Assembly (NCBI GenBank): GCA_050942615.1
Contig: JBMNNQ010000001.1
Span: 1-64,000, forward strand
Direction: 5' to 3'
Source: JAAZMI01 sp050942615
GTDB taxonomy: Bacteria; Bacillota; Dethiobacteria; DTU022; UBA8154
DNA: 64,000 nt
The notes below the pieces were generated by a model that worked only from the letters and a program-made list of their open reading frames with translations, was not told where the DNA came from and did not search any database. Made by a program: the position numbers and the translations under genes. Of the stretch, positions 41,889 through 49,698 are shown piece by piece. Positions within the stretch are counted from its first letter, which is position 1; each line of letters starts with the position of its first letter.

Positions 41889-41937
41889 TTGGAATCACTG
41901 CTCCTGCTATTTTCTACATGCCCTGTTGGGGGGGGAC

Positions 41938-42477
41938 CTAGTAACCGTAAAACCCATGGATAATAATGCCTGTTTCTGCAGTATCATCGTTTTCTTCCCC
42001 ATTTTCCTTCTCAACAATGTCTATAAATATTTTGATGACAGCCTGCGCGCTTCTTTCCCCGGGGGCAGATCTGTAATAACCGCGCACAACAAGTGTGTGG
42101 TAATGCTCGTAACCGTATAAATGACCCGGGGGCAGCCACTCCAGGGTAAAATATTCTTCTGCCGGCCCAGTACCGACATAAACCGGCATCCCCCCGGTAT
42201 TATGCAGAAAGTATTCCGGCTGTTCATTTAAGAGGGCCAGGGCCGCCTCTACCCCTGCTTCGGCAATATAGTGTGCCTTAATTTTTTGGGTGTAACCTTT
42301 GGCAATGAACCTTTCCTGTTGGGAACCTTGCAAAAAAACAGCCCCGAGCAGCAGCAGTGCAGTAGTTATAAATATAACTAAAAATAATATAGAGCCTTTT
42401 TCTTCTTTAAGGAAAAGAAAAATTGTTTTTTTTGTCTGGATAAGGTTAAGATTAAACCTTTTACACAGGTGGAACAT
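41938..42477 (-). CDS. PilX-like minor pilin-associated protein
   Basis: The 179-residue protein begins with a leader and a hydrophobic helix (EEKGSILFLVIFITTALLLLGAVFLQGSQQERFIAKG) followed by AHYIAEAGVEAALALLN. This resembles PilX/GspK-type N termini in pilus clusters: it lacks the FTLxE prepilin motif but has the AEAG signature. GGGGGAA precedes its ATG. It probably helps start pilus assembly with its neighbours. Confidence 0.75.
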   Translation of the reverse strand: MFHLCKRFNLNLIQTKKTIFLFLKEEKGSILFLVIFITTALLLLGAVFLQGSQQERFIAKGYTQKIKAHYIAEAGVEAALALLNEQPEYFLHNTGGMPVYVGTGPAEEYFTLEWLPPGHLYGYEHYHTLVVRGYYRSAPGERSAQAVIKIFIDIVEKENGEENDDTAETGIIIHGFYGY

Positions 42478-42493
42478 TTTTTTGCTTCCCCCG

Positions 42494-43141
42494 TCACTTG
42501 ATCGGCAAAACCAGATTCTGCAACCGCACTACGCTTTGCAAAACGCAGGAAACCCCGCGGGCCGGATCCGGATCCTTTTCCTGTATTCTTAAAACCACCA
42601 AAATCATGGGGGGTAAGTCCAGGCTGTTGCCCGCCTGTGAATCCTCCGGGGGAAGGTAACGGAAAAAATCAAGCCCGGCTATACAGTAGGCAATTTCATT
42701 ATATGGTCCTGTTCCACTTCTGAGTTCAAGGGCTTTTTTTGTTTTGTTAAATTTAAGGGTATAAGTGGTAATTACTTTTTCTTCGTTTTTTTTGGTAAAT
42801 CCGGTCAAAGTCAGGCTGGCAGCCCCCTGCTGCAGTTCATCACCGGGGCAGTATAAAGGGAGGGCTTGGACGTCTTTTAGGGTGCAGGCATAACGCAGTA
42901 TCCCCGTTATTTTATCCATGGCAATCCTGGCATTTTGCTGGACATCCACGGCGGCTAAACTGCGCTTATAGCCTTGCAGGTTGCCGTAATAAAAAGTCAG
43001 CAGAGTTGTCAGCAACAGACTAAAAATAGCTGTTGCCAAAACAATTTCTATTAAGGTGGCACCATGTTCCAGCCCCAACCTTTTTTTCCAAGCCTGCCAG
43101 GTTTTCAGGAGCCGCCCCGGCGCAATTTTACCACAAGTCAT
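42494..43141 (-). CDS. Prepilin-like protein (PilW/GspJ type)
   Basis: The 215-residue protein has a long leader (about 27 residues) before GATLIEIVLATAIFSLLLTTLLTFY, with Glu at +5 of the mature form, then VDVQQNARIAMDKITGILRYA, a hallmark of PilW/GspJ minor pilins. It is fourth of the five pilin-like genes. Leader length is unusual and the true start may lie downstream. Confidence 0.82.
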   Translation of the reverse strand: MTCGKIAPGRLLKTWQAWKKRLGLEHGATLIEIVLATAIFSLLLTTLLTFYYGNLQGYKRSLAAVDVQQNARIAMDKITGILRYACTLKDVQALPLYCPGDELQQGAASLTLTGFTKKNEEKVITTYTLKFNKTKKALELRSGTGPYNEIAYCIAGLDFFRYLPPEDSQAGNSLDLPPMILVVLRIQEKDPDPARGVSCVLQSVVRLQNLVLPIK

Positions 43142-43177
43142 GTTATACCGCCAAATTTTATTTTCAAGGCCATCTGA

Positions 43178-43801
43178 TCAACATTTCATGATCAACGTCC
43201 CTACATTTTGAAACCTTCTGGAACCCCCTGGAAATATTTTAAGCCTTCCTGAACCCTCTGGAATCTTAAAACTGTACCTTTTTTTGGCATTAAAAACCTT
43301 TAGGGAAATCCCCCCGGCTGTGGCCCTACAGGTTTTAGTTTCAGTTTCGATTTCATCAATGTCAGTATCAGAACCAGTTTTTGCCTTGCAACCTTCCCCT
43401 AAATAAGAAACCAGGGAAACAGTACGGGGGTTTTCTGAATTCCCCCAGGAAACGAGTACCTTCAGAAATAATATTTCCCCCACTGCATCGGGGAACAGGT
43501 CTGATAAAGGTACAGGCATAATTTTTGTTTCCCGGGTATAATCCCCTCTTGCTTCTTGCCAGCAGGCTTCTTCTTCCCCCTGCAGGCAGTTTTTAAGCGC
43601 TGCATAACCCCTGCCCTTGAGTATCTCCATCCCCTCCTGGGCCAGAGTTGCAGCCTCTGTTTCCTGGCGGCTGAAACGAATGAAGGCTGCAGAACTTGTA
43701 AACAGGGAAGAAATGGGCATGATCAGGATGCCCACCATGGCAACTGCCGCCAGAACTTCAATTAAACTGAAACCATCCTCTTTTTTCAAGAAAAAAAACA
43801 T
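43178..43801 (-). CDS. Prepilin-like protein (PilV/GspI type)
   Basis: The 207-residue protein has a short leader (MFFFLKKEDG) and FSLIEVLAAVAMVGILIMPISSLF, a standard class III prepilin signal, followed by a ATLAQEGMEILKGRGYAALK segment found in PilV/GspI minor pilins. The rest is poorly conserved and ends in basic repeats of Gly-Ser-Arg-Phe/Lys-Ile-Phe. It is coupled closely to the upstream major-type pilin. Confidence 0.82.
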   Translation of the reverse strand: MFFFLKKEDGFSLIEVLAAVAMVGILIMPISSLFTSSAAFIRFSRQETEAATLAQEGMEILKGRGYAALKNCLQGEEEACWQEARGDYTRETKIMPVPLSDLFPDAVGEILFLKVLVSWGNSENPRTVSLVSYLGEGCKAKTGSDTDIDEIETETKTCRATAGGISLKVFNAKKRYSFKIPEGSGRLKIFPGGSRRFQNVGTLIMKC

Positions 43802-43807
43802 TTTTCC

Positions 43808-44335
43808 CTATTCCGCAAGGTAAATATAAATATTGTTGTGGTCATCCCCTGTTGCCTTGGTAACATCTTTTCCGAGTTTATCTTCTAGTTTGTCAACAGC
43901 ACTTTCAGGCACCTTACTTAATTTTAGGTACAGTTTGTCCCCGTTGCCCCCACCTTCCTCACCTTCTACATTTTTTGTTAACGTATAGGTGCCGCCCCAG
44001 GGGTTTTTTTCAGGCCATCTGTCCAGGTAGGGGCCGTTCCAACCTTCGAGATCTGAACCTTCACTAGGCTTTTCAGCAAGGCCGGGATCCTTTCCCCCGG
44101 TTTCACCGCTTTCACCGCTTTCACTGCTTGCGGTGCTTTCCGGCCACGCTCCGGTATCGGCATGGTAGGCCAGGGCTGCGCTTTGAATGCTTTTGCTGTC
44201 TGCCACCACCGCAACCACCCGGCTGCTTTCAATGGCCTTCAAAATATTGGGGGTTACTACAGCTCCTAAAATAGCAATAATGGCTACCACAATAATCAGT
44301 TCGATCAGGGTAAAACCATCCTCTTTCCTTAACAC
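43808..44335 (-). CDS. Type IV pilin / GspG-like major pseudopilin
   Basis: The 175-residue protein has the leader MLRKEDG and FTLIELIIVVAIIAILGAVVTPNILKAIE, the strongest prepilin signal in the cluster, and the GspG-type SKSIQSAALAYHADTGAWPES plus GWNGPYLDRWPEKNPWGGTYTL. An insertion of Ser/Glu/Gly-rich residues (about 67-95) separates the two. It is first of five pilin genes and thus the likely major subunit. The start codon is a GTG after GGAGG. Confidence 0.9.
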   Translation of the reverse strand: MLRKEDGFTLIELIIVVAIIAILGAVVTPNILKAIESSRVVAVVADSKSIQSAALAYHADTGAWPESTASSESGESGETGGKDPGLAEKPSEGSDLEGWNGPYLDRWPEKNPWGGTYTLTKNVEGEEGGGNGDKLYLKLSKVPESAVDKLEDKLGKDVTKATGDDHNNIYIYLAE

Positions 44336-44418
44336 CTGTATACAACCTCCTTATTTTAATTTATTTCCCTGCAGAAACAGGCAGGAAAAAAGTTTAAGCA
44401 ACTAATAATTACAGTTTG

Positions 44419-45498
44419 CTAAAGTATCTGGTAGATCTCAAAGACAGGCAAAATAACAGCCAGGACAATAAAAGTAACTATTGTCGCCATGACCAAAATC
44501 AGCGCCGGTTCCAGCATGGCATGCAGGCGTGAAACGGCGTAGGAAACGTCCATTTCATAAAATTCTGCTGTTTTTAAAAGCAGGTGCCCCAGGTTGCCTG
44601 TCTGTTCCCCGATATGAACTTTTTCTACAAGCATTGGCGGGAAAAAATTGAAGGTTGCTAAATTTTCAGCTAGGGAGCGCCCCCGGACAACGCCCCTTTC
44701 AACCTGCTTGATATTTGCAGAAATAATCCTGTTTTCCATAACTGCCTGAAGCAAATTCAATGCGGGCAACAAAACCATGCCGCTTTCCAAAAGGGTTCCC
44801 AGTATCCGGCAAAAACGGGCCAACATGATTTTCCTATAGACAGAACAAAAGAAAGGAAAGTCAAGGCGCAGCCGATCAGCCAAGTGGGCACCCTGTTCTG
44901 TCTGCAGGCACCTTCCCAGGATCAAACAAAATATCATTAACACCAGTAAAAGCAGATACCAGTGGGCTACGAAAATTCTGCCCAGGCTAAAAAATACTTT
45001 TGTAAGCAGCGGTATTTCCAGGCCCAGGTTTTCAAAAACCCGCATAAAGTTGGGTAAAACAAACACCAATATAAAAATTACAATTAAAAAAACAACCCCC
45101 ACTAAAAATTTGGGGTAGAAGGTGGCCGTCTTGATTTTTTGTTCCAAATCATACTGTTTTTCAAAATGCCGGGCCAGTTGTTCTAAAACAGTATCTAAAA
45201 CTCCCCCCTCTTCACCGGCCCTTACCATGCTGAGCAGGATGTCCGGAAAAATATCACTGTGTTCAGCCAGAGAATCAGCCAAGAGATGCCCGCTTTCCAG
45301 CCTTGCGGCTACTATCCGCAGTCTTTCCCTGATTACAGGCTGTTCTGTTTGTTCACCCAGCAGCTGCAGGCTGTGGAGAAAGGTAATCCCGGCAGCATTC
45401 AGAACGGCAAGCTGCCGGCAAAATGTCATCAAGTCCCTGGTTTTCGGACGGGAATGAAAAAAGAAAGGACTGTGTTTATGTTCAGCATTGAATGACAT
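44419..45498 (-). CDS. Type II secretion / type IV pilus platform protein (GspF/PilC)
   Basis: The 359-residue inner membrane platform has two GspF domains, each helical with a terminal membrane segment: the first with FCRQLAVLNAAGITFLHSLQLL and FPDILLSMVRAGEEGGVLDTVLEQLARHFEKQ, the second with RFCRILGTLLESGMVLLPALNLL and VEKVHIGEQTGNLGHLLLKTAEFYE. Three transmembrane helices are visible (about 133-155, 179-200, 336-355). It lies between the ATPase and the pilin genes. Length is a little below the usual ~400. Confidence 0.92.
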   Translation of the reverse strand: MSFNAEHKHSPFFFHSRPKTRDLMTFCRQLAVLNAAGITFLHSLQLLGEQTEQPVIRERLRIVAARLESGHLLADSLAEHSDIFPDILLSMVRAGEEGGVLDTVLEQLARHFEKQYDLEQKIKTATFYPKFLVGVVFLIVIFILVFVLPNFMRVFENLGLEIPLLTKVFFSLGRIFVAHWYLLLLVLMIFCLILGRCLQTEQGAHLADRLRLDFPFFCSVYRKIMLARFCRILGTLLESGMVLLPALNLLQAVMENRIISANIKQVERGVVRGRSLAENLATFNFFPPMLVEKVHIGEQTGNLGHLLLKTAEFYEMDVSYAVSRLHAMLEPALILVMATIVTFIVLAVILPVFEIYQIL

Positions 45499-45593
45499 CT
45501 CATCCCCCCCTCCAGCCTGTAACAGCGCCTAAACGACAGACCAGCCAGATCCACTAAAAAAGTTAAAATATTCTGCCTTATAAAAACCTGTTT

Positions 45594-46910
45594 TTAGAGA
45601 ACTGTGTAGGTCACCTGCAGCACCTCCTGCAGGGTGGTCAGGCCTTCCCGGACCCTGTCCAGTCCATCCTGTAAAAGCGTTTGCATGCCCTGGTTAACGG
45701 CATGGTGCCGGATTTCTTCTGTGCTGCCGGACCTAAGAATAATTTTGCGCATTGTATTGTCTACCGGCATGACCTCATGTATAGCAGTTCGCCCGGCATA
45801 GCCGGTAAAATGGCACCTTTCACACCCCTTGCCTTTGGTAAAGATTATATTTTGCACACTGTTGCCGCCGGCTTCTTCATAAAAAGCCAGTTCTGCAGCA
45901 GGGGGGGTATATTTTTCACGGCAATAGTTACAGGTAAGGCGGCATAAACGTTGGGCAACTACTCCGACTAAGGCAGAGGCCAGCAGAAAGGGCTTCACGC
46001 CCATATCCAAAAGACGGGTTGCGGCTCCCGGGGCATCATTGGTATGAAGGGTGGAAAATACCTGGTGGCCGGTCAGAGCTGCCCTGGTGGCAATTTCAGC
46101 TGTTTCATTGTCACGGATCTCACCGAGCATCACAATGTCAGGATCCTGGCGCAAAATATGGCGCAACGCCCGGGCAAAAGTCAGCCTCACCTTGTCGTTT
46201 ACCTGGACCTGGTTAATACCGTCCAGCCTGTACTCCACGGGATCTTCTATAGTAATGATATTACGACTGGGGTTGTTGAGGTGGTGCAGGGTGGAATAAA
46301 GGGTTGTCGTCTTGCCACAACCGGCTGGCCCGGTAACCAGCACCATGCCGTGGGGGCTTCTGAGAAAACGAAGGTAACTGCAATATTTTTCATCTTTGAA
46401 ACCCAAGGCATCAAGGGGTATCACAATTTTATCCGGACGGAGCAGGCGTACCACTATTTTTTCACCATGAATGGTTGGCAGGGTGGAAAGGCGAACGTTT
46501 ACGGTCAGTTCACCCCACTGTACCTGAATGTTTCCGTCCTGGGGCAGCCTTTTTTCCGCAATGTCCATCCCGGCCAGTATTTTCAGGCGGGAAACAACTA
46601 AAGGAGCAATTTCCCAGGAGAATATATCCAACCCCCTTAGTTTACCATCCACGCGCATCCGGGCCCGTAAACCTTCCTCTGCCGGCTCCAGGTGAATATC
46701 GCTGGCATCCTCGTTTATGGCAAGGGTTAACAAGGAATCAGTCAGCTGTGCTGCAGAAAGATCACTACTGTCTTCAGTCTGGTAAACTACAGCGCTTTCT
46801 TTAATTTCAAGCGGTAAACGCATGGGGAACGAATTTTTTTTGCTGCGCTGTTCGGAATGTTTTACAGAATGCCCCCACAGTCCCCCTTTTAAGGTAAAGG
46901 TTTTTTCCAT
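45594..46910 (-). CDS. Pilus assembly / secretion ATPase (GspE/PilB)
   Basis: The assembly ATPase has 438 residues from the ATG at 46910 (MEKTFTLKGG), which is preceded by GGGGAGG; the frame upstream overlaps the prepilin peptidase and is not used. Motifs are DIHLEPAEEGLRARMRVDG, Walker A LVTGPAGCGKTTTLYSTL, the Asp box ITIEDPVEYRLDGINQVQVN, Walker B DPDIVMLGEIRDNETAEIA, and the zinc-binding region CNYCRE...CERCHFTGYAGRTAIHEVM. The N-terminal domain is short compared with PilB, so it is nearer GspE or ComGA. Confidence 0.94.
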   Translation of the reverse strand: MEKTFTLKGGLWGHSVKHSEQRSKKNSFPMRLPLEIKESAVVYQTEDSSDLSAAQLTDSLLTLAINEDASDIHLEPAEEGLRARMRVDGKLRGLDIFSWEIAPLVVSRLKILAGMDIAEKRLPQDGNIQVQWGELTVNVRLSTLPTIHGEKIVVRLLRPDKIVIPLDALGFKDEKYCSYLRFLRSPHGMVLVTGPAGCGKTTTLYSTLHHLNNPSRNIITIEDPVEYRLDGINQVQVNDKVRLTFARALRHILRQDPDIVMLGEIRDNETAEIATRAALTGHQVFSTLHTNDAPGAATRLLDMGVKPFLLASALVGVVAQRLCRLTCNYCREKYTPPAAELAFYEEAGGNSVQNIIFTKGKGCERCHFTGYAGRTAIHEVMPVDNTMRKIILRSGSTEEIRHHAVNQGMQTLLQDGLDRVREGLTTLQEVLQVTYTVL

Positions 46911-46936
46911 ATAATTACCTCCCCACCTTATAGAAT

Positions 46937-47419
46937 TTAAAGAAAAGATAGATACCACTGCCAGATCTCTCGTCCCCAAAAGGCTGTTAAAAAATAGGCC
47001 AGTGAAAGAATAGGGGCAAAAGGCAACGCAGCATGCCATGTTTTCTTTTTAAAAAGAAGTAACACCATCCCGATTACGGCGCCGGAAATAAAAGCTAACA
47101 TAAAAACAAGCAGGACAGAAGGCCAACCGATGGCCAGACCTAGAACAGCCGTCAACTTAACGTCTCCCGCCCCCAGGCCACCCTTGCTTAAAAAGGCAAC
47201 CAGATAAAAAAGGCCGCCCCCGGCCAGAAAACCTGCCAAGGATGACCCATGTGGAAAGCGGGGACAAAGGAGTTGCCAGAGAAAAACCCAAAAAAAAAGC
47301 AACAAAACCAAAAAATTAGGGATCATCATTTTTTGCAGATCCTTTACAGATATTAAAAACAGAAAAAGCAGGATTATAACATCACGCAAGAAATTTGCAG
47401 CAAAAAAACTGGTACACAA
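46937..47419 (-). CDS. Prepilin peptidase (A24, short form)
   Basis: This polytopic aspartic protease cleaves prepilin leaders. The catalytic Asp residues lie in SVKDLQKMMIPN and GGLGAGDVKL. It lacks the N-terminal methyltransferase domain of full PilD, so N-methylation of pilins would need another enzyme or does not occur. The TTG at 47419 has AGGGGGA about 7-8 bases upstream and gives 160 residues; another TTG at 47467 is possible. It is the first gene of the pilus cluster. Confidence 0.88.
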   Translation of the reverse strand: MCTSFFAANFLRDVIILLFLFLISVKDLQKMMIPNFLVLLLFFWVFLWQLLCPRFPHGSSLAGFLAGGGLFYLVAFLSKGGLGAGDVKLTAVLGLAIGWPSVLLVFMLAFISGAVIGMVLLLFKKKTWHAALPFAPILSLAYFLTAFWGREIWQWYLSFL

Positions 47420-47467
47420 AAAAGATTCCCCCTTGATAATTTTCCTTCCCGCCTCCCTGCGGCCCAA

Positions 47468-47819
47468 GTTTCAGGGTCTACCATCTATAACCAATACACC
47501 CTGGAACCATGCTATCTTTAGCAGCAACCAGAAACCTTACCATAGGCGTTATTTTACGCTTTTTACGCTAATAAATTACAAAAAACGGTGGTTTTATTAC
47601 TATTAATTCAACACAAATAGACCTTTTCCTTTTTTTATAAATTTTATTAAGAAGATTCTTTTCTTTTTTTACCCTGTAACTTTTTAAAGAAGTATTTTTT
47701 ATTTACATTTTGTGGACATAATATGAGCAAAAGCATAGCCTCTAGGGCGGATTCCCTATTTAACCTTTTATTTTTCTGTTAGTGGCAGCAATGAAATAAT
47801 TCAATAAAGGGGGTTTAAA
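47468..47819. other. A/T-rich intergenic region between divergent pilus operon and small plus-strand gene
   Basis: This stretch of about 350 bases is very A/T rich and separates the divergent prepilin peptidase gene (minus) from the small gene at 47820 (plus). It must hold both promoters. On plus, TTTACA (47702) and TAATAT (47719) are present but poorly spaced. No riboswitch or RNA gene was recognised. Confidence 0.5.
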
Positions 47820-48053
47820 ATGAAACGATTGGAACAAAATGTTGTCAGCAAAGAATTGGCACCCTATCTTAAAGGGAAGGGAATTAAGGATGCCGGTTCC
47901 CTGTTAAAAATAGTCCGCAGGGCGCTGGAAGATATAAAAAAAGAAGAGCCCTGCCTGGCAGAGCTGAATATCGGTGAAATTTCCTTTTTGCAGGATCAAA
48001 AAAGCGGGATCACCTTGAAAGTATATTTTGATGATTACCCTCCGGGTTTTTAA
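47820..48053 (+). CDS. Small protein of unknown function
   Basis: This is a 77-residue soluble, charged protein behind a strong AAGGGGG ribosome site 7 bases from the ATG. No signal peptide or membrane segment is seen. The N-terminal half is helical (KELAPYLKGKGIKDAGSLLKIVRRALEDIKKEEP) and the C-terminal half is strand-like (GEISFLQDQKSGITLKVYFDDYPPGF). I recognise no family. It is one of only two plus-strand genes in the window and stands alone between the pilus operon and yqeG. Confidence 0.7.
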   Translation: MKRLEQNVVSKELAPYLKGKGIKDAGSLLKIVRRALEDIKKEEPCLAELNIGEISFLQDQKSGITLKVYFDDYPPGF

Positions 48054-48080
48054 TACCTCCCGCCGGCATTGCCCGGCAGG

Positions 48081-48593
48081 CTATTCCAAATAACCCTTGC
48101 GCTTGAGGCCGGAAAGCACAATTTTTTCAACCTTGCGCACACACATTGTCCCTAAAAATTCACGTTTATTGATAGGATGGACAAGTATTGTATAGAGCCC
48201 CAAACGGTTTCCCCCCAGGATATCGGTAAAAATCTGATCTCCGACCACTGCCACCTGCGGCGGCGTAAGTTCCATCAGGGCCAGCGCCTTGCGAAAAGTG
48301 CGGCGACGTGGTTTTACTGCCTTCCAGAAAGCCGGTAAATCAAATATTTTCTGTACTTTCTCACCCCGGCGGGCATCGTTGTTGGAGACGATGCAGGCAT
48401 TGAAACCCGAATTTTTCACTTCATCAATCCAGGATCTTACTTCTGGAAAAACAGCGTGTTCGTTCCAGGGCACAAGGGTATTATCTAAATCCAAAATCAG
48501 TCCCTCAATGCCTTTTCCTTTTAAATTCTGCAAATCTATTTGATGAACATCCTTGACAAACTGTTTGGGACACAAGTAACTTAGCACTGCCAT
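48081..48593 (-). CDS. YqeG family HAD-IIIA phosphatase
   Basis: The 170-residue product has the HAD motifs: LILDLDNTLVPWN (nucleophile Asp and acid/base Asp), ACIVSNND (motif II), Lys in FWKAVKPRRRTFRKALA, and VAVVGDQIFTDILGGNRLG (motif IV). YqeG family members are phosphatases of the phosphatidylglycerolphosphate phosphatase type; in some organisms they dephosphorylate PGP. The ATG at 48593 lies right after AGGAGG; the frame upstream to 48653 is unsupported. Confidence 0.9.
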   Translation of the reverse strand: MAVLSYLCPKQFVKDVHQIDLQNLKGKGIEGLILDLDNTLVPWNEHAVFPEVRSWIDEVKNSGFNACIVSNNDARRGEKVQKIFDLPAFWKAVKPRRRTFRKALALMELTPPQVAVVGDQIFTDILGGNRLGLYTILVHPINKREFLGTMCVRKVEKIVLSGLKRKGYLE

Positions 48594-48924
48594 AATCCTC
48601 CTAGAATCCACAAGCGCACTTTCCTTATAAAATGAAAAATGCACTAAGAGCATGCTGGTTTTCTTATTTTAGAAACTGCCGCTTACCAGTATACCAGAAA
48701 AAAAACCTTTAACAAAGACGAGCAGGAAAGTAAAACAGGCGGAAAATTTATAGGGTTTAGGGGGGGCTACCCATTATTTAGCAGTACCCAAAAGCAGAAG
48801 AAAGAGGTGATCTACAAAACAGGGTAAAAGGACATCCACCGGGTGGATTTAAACCGTTTTGGAGATCATTTTGTTTTGAAGATCATTTTCCGGGTAATAG
48901 TGTTTGTTCGACATTTTGCAGGTT
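48594..48924. other. Intergenic region after sigK with tandem repeat and palindrome
   Basis: About 330 bases between sigK (stop at 48925) and yqeG carry no gene that I can support. They contain a 17-bp tandem repeat with one mismatch (48856-48872, 48873-48889; GTTTTGGAGATCATTTT) and a 15-base palindrome (ATCCACC-G-GGTGGAT, 48834-48848). A 0A-box core (TGTCGAA on minus, about 48907-48913) lies just past sigK. No U-tract terminator was evident. Confidence 0.55.
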
Positions 48925-49614
48925 TTAAGGCTGAAATTCTTCAGCAATCTGGCCCAGGATCCTTTTTTCGATCCGGGAAACATAAGAACGAGAGATGCCC
49001 AACTCGCCGGCCACTTCACGCTGTGTATATTTCTTCCTGCCCTCCAGTCCGTAGCGCATCACTAAAACTTTCTGATCCCTGATTTTTAACTTTTTAATAA
49101 TTCTCTTCAGTTTTTCATTGAAAAGGATTATCTCCACTTCATCCAACACTATTTCCGGGCTGCTGCCCAGGATATCCTCAAAGGTAATTTCATTGCCGTC
49201 TTTATCGGCGCCAATCGGTTCGCTGATGGAGACCTCCTGCCTGACCTTCCTGTTGGCCCGGATGTGCATCAAAATTTCGTTCTGAACACATTTGGCAGCA
49301 TAAGTAGCCAGACGGGCCCCCTTGGTGCCATCATAGGTGTTAATCGCCTTAATAAGGCCGATTGTACCGATCGAGATCAGATCATCCTTGCTTTCCCCCG
49401 TATTTTCAAATTTTTTTACCACATGGGCTACCAGCCTTAAGTTACGTTCGATCAAAACCTGCCGCGCTTCCCTGTTTCCCCTGCTTAAAAGTTCCAGGTA
49501 ATGTTTTTCCTCCTGTTTGTTCAGGGGCTGGGGAAAAGAATCGCTGGTGATGTAAGACACAAGAAGCATGATGCCCCTTAGAACCAGGGCAACTGTTGCC
49601 ATTAAAGAAAACAT
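48925..49614 (-). CDS. sigK: RNA polymerase sporulation sigma factor SigK (pro-form)
   Basis: SigK is the late mother-cell sigma factor. The 229-residue sequence has a hydrophobic N-terminal pro-region (MFSLMATVALVLRGIMLLVSYI, about 1-22) ahead of FPQPLNKQEEKHYLELL, matching pro-SigK. Region 2 reads NLRLVAHVVKKFENTGESKDDLISIGTIGLIKAINTYD, region 4 ends REVAGELGISRSYVSRIEKRIL. The gene is uninterrupted, with no skin-type element. The window's SpoIVB is the expected upstream signal for its processing. SigE is the alternative but its pro-sequence and flanking gene spoIIGA differ. Confidence 0.95.
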   Translation of the reverse strand: MFSLMATVALVLRGIMLLVSYITSDSFPQPLNKQEEKHYLELLSRGNREARQVLIERNLRLVAHVVKKFENTGESKDDLISIGTIGLIKAINTYDGTKGARLATYAAKCVQNEILMHIRANRKVRQEVSISEPIGADKDGNEITFEDILGSSPEIVLDEVEIILFNEKLKRIIKKLKIRDQKVLVMRYGLEGRKKYTQREVAGELGISRSYVSRIEKRILGQIAEEFQP

Positions 49615-49637
49615 CCCTTTTTTCCCACCTTCTCATA

Positions 49638-49660
49638 ACTTAAAAGGTCACCTTTTAAGT
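49638..49660. repeat. Perfect 11-bp palindrome upstream of sigK
   Basis: ACTTAAAAGGT (49638-49648) and ACCTTTTAAGT (49650-49660) are exact complements around one base. It lies about 24 bases upstream of the sigK start, between the radical SAM gene and sigK. Neither strand has a clear T run afterwards. It could be an operator in the sigK promoter region or a weak bidirectional terminator. Confidence 0.65.
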
Positions 49661-49698
49661 ATATGGGTTAAAAAGGGATTTCGTGCGTGTCCAAATTG

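Noticed and set aside
47468..47819. A cyclic-di-GMP riboswitch upstream of the pilus operon
   Set aside because: The conserved riboswitch core and tetraloop features could not be found on the minus strand leader.
48925..49614. Interrupted sigK with a skin-type prophage element
   Set aside because: The sigK frame is continuous over regions 2 to 4 and no recombinase gene is inserted; the only tyrosine recombinase seen is the housekeeping xerD at 7.6-8.5 kb.
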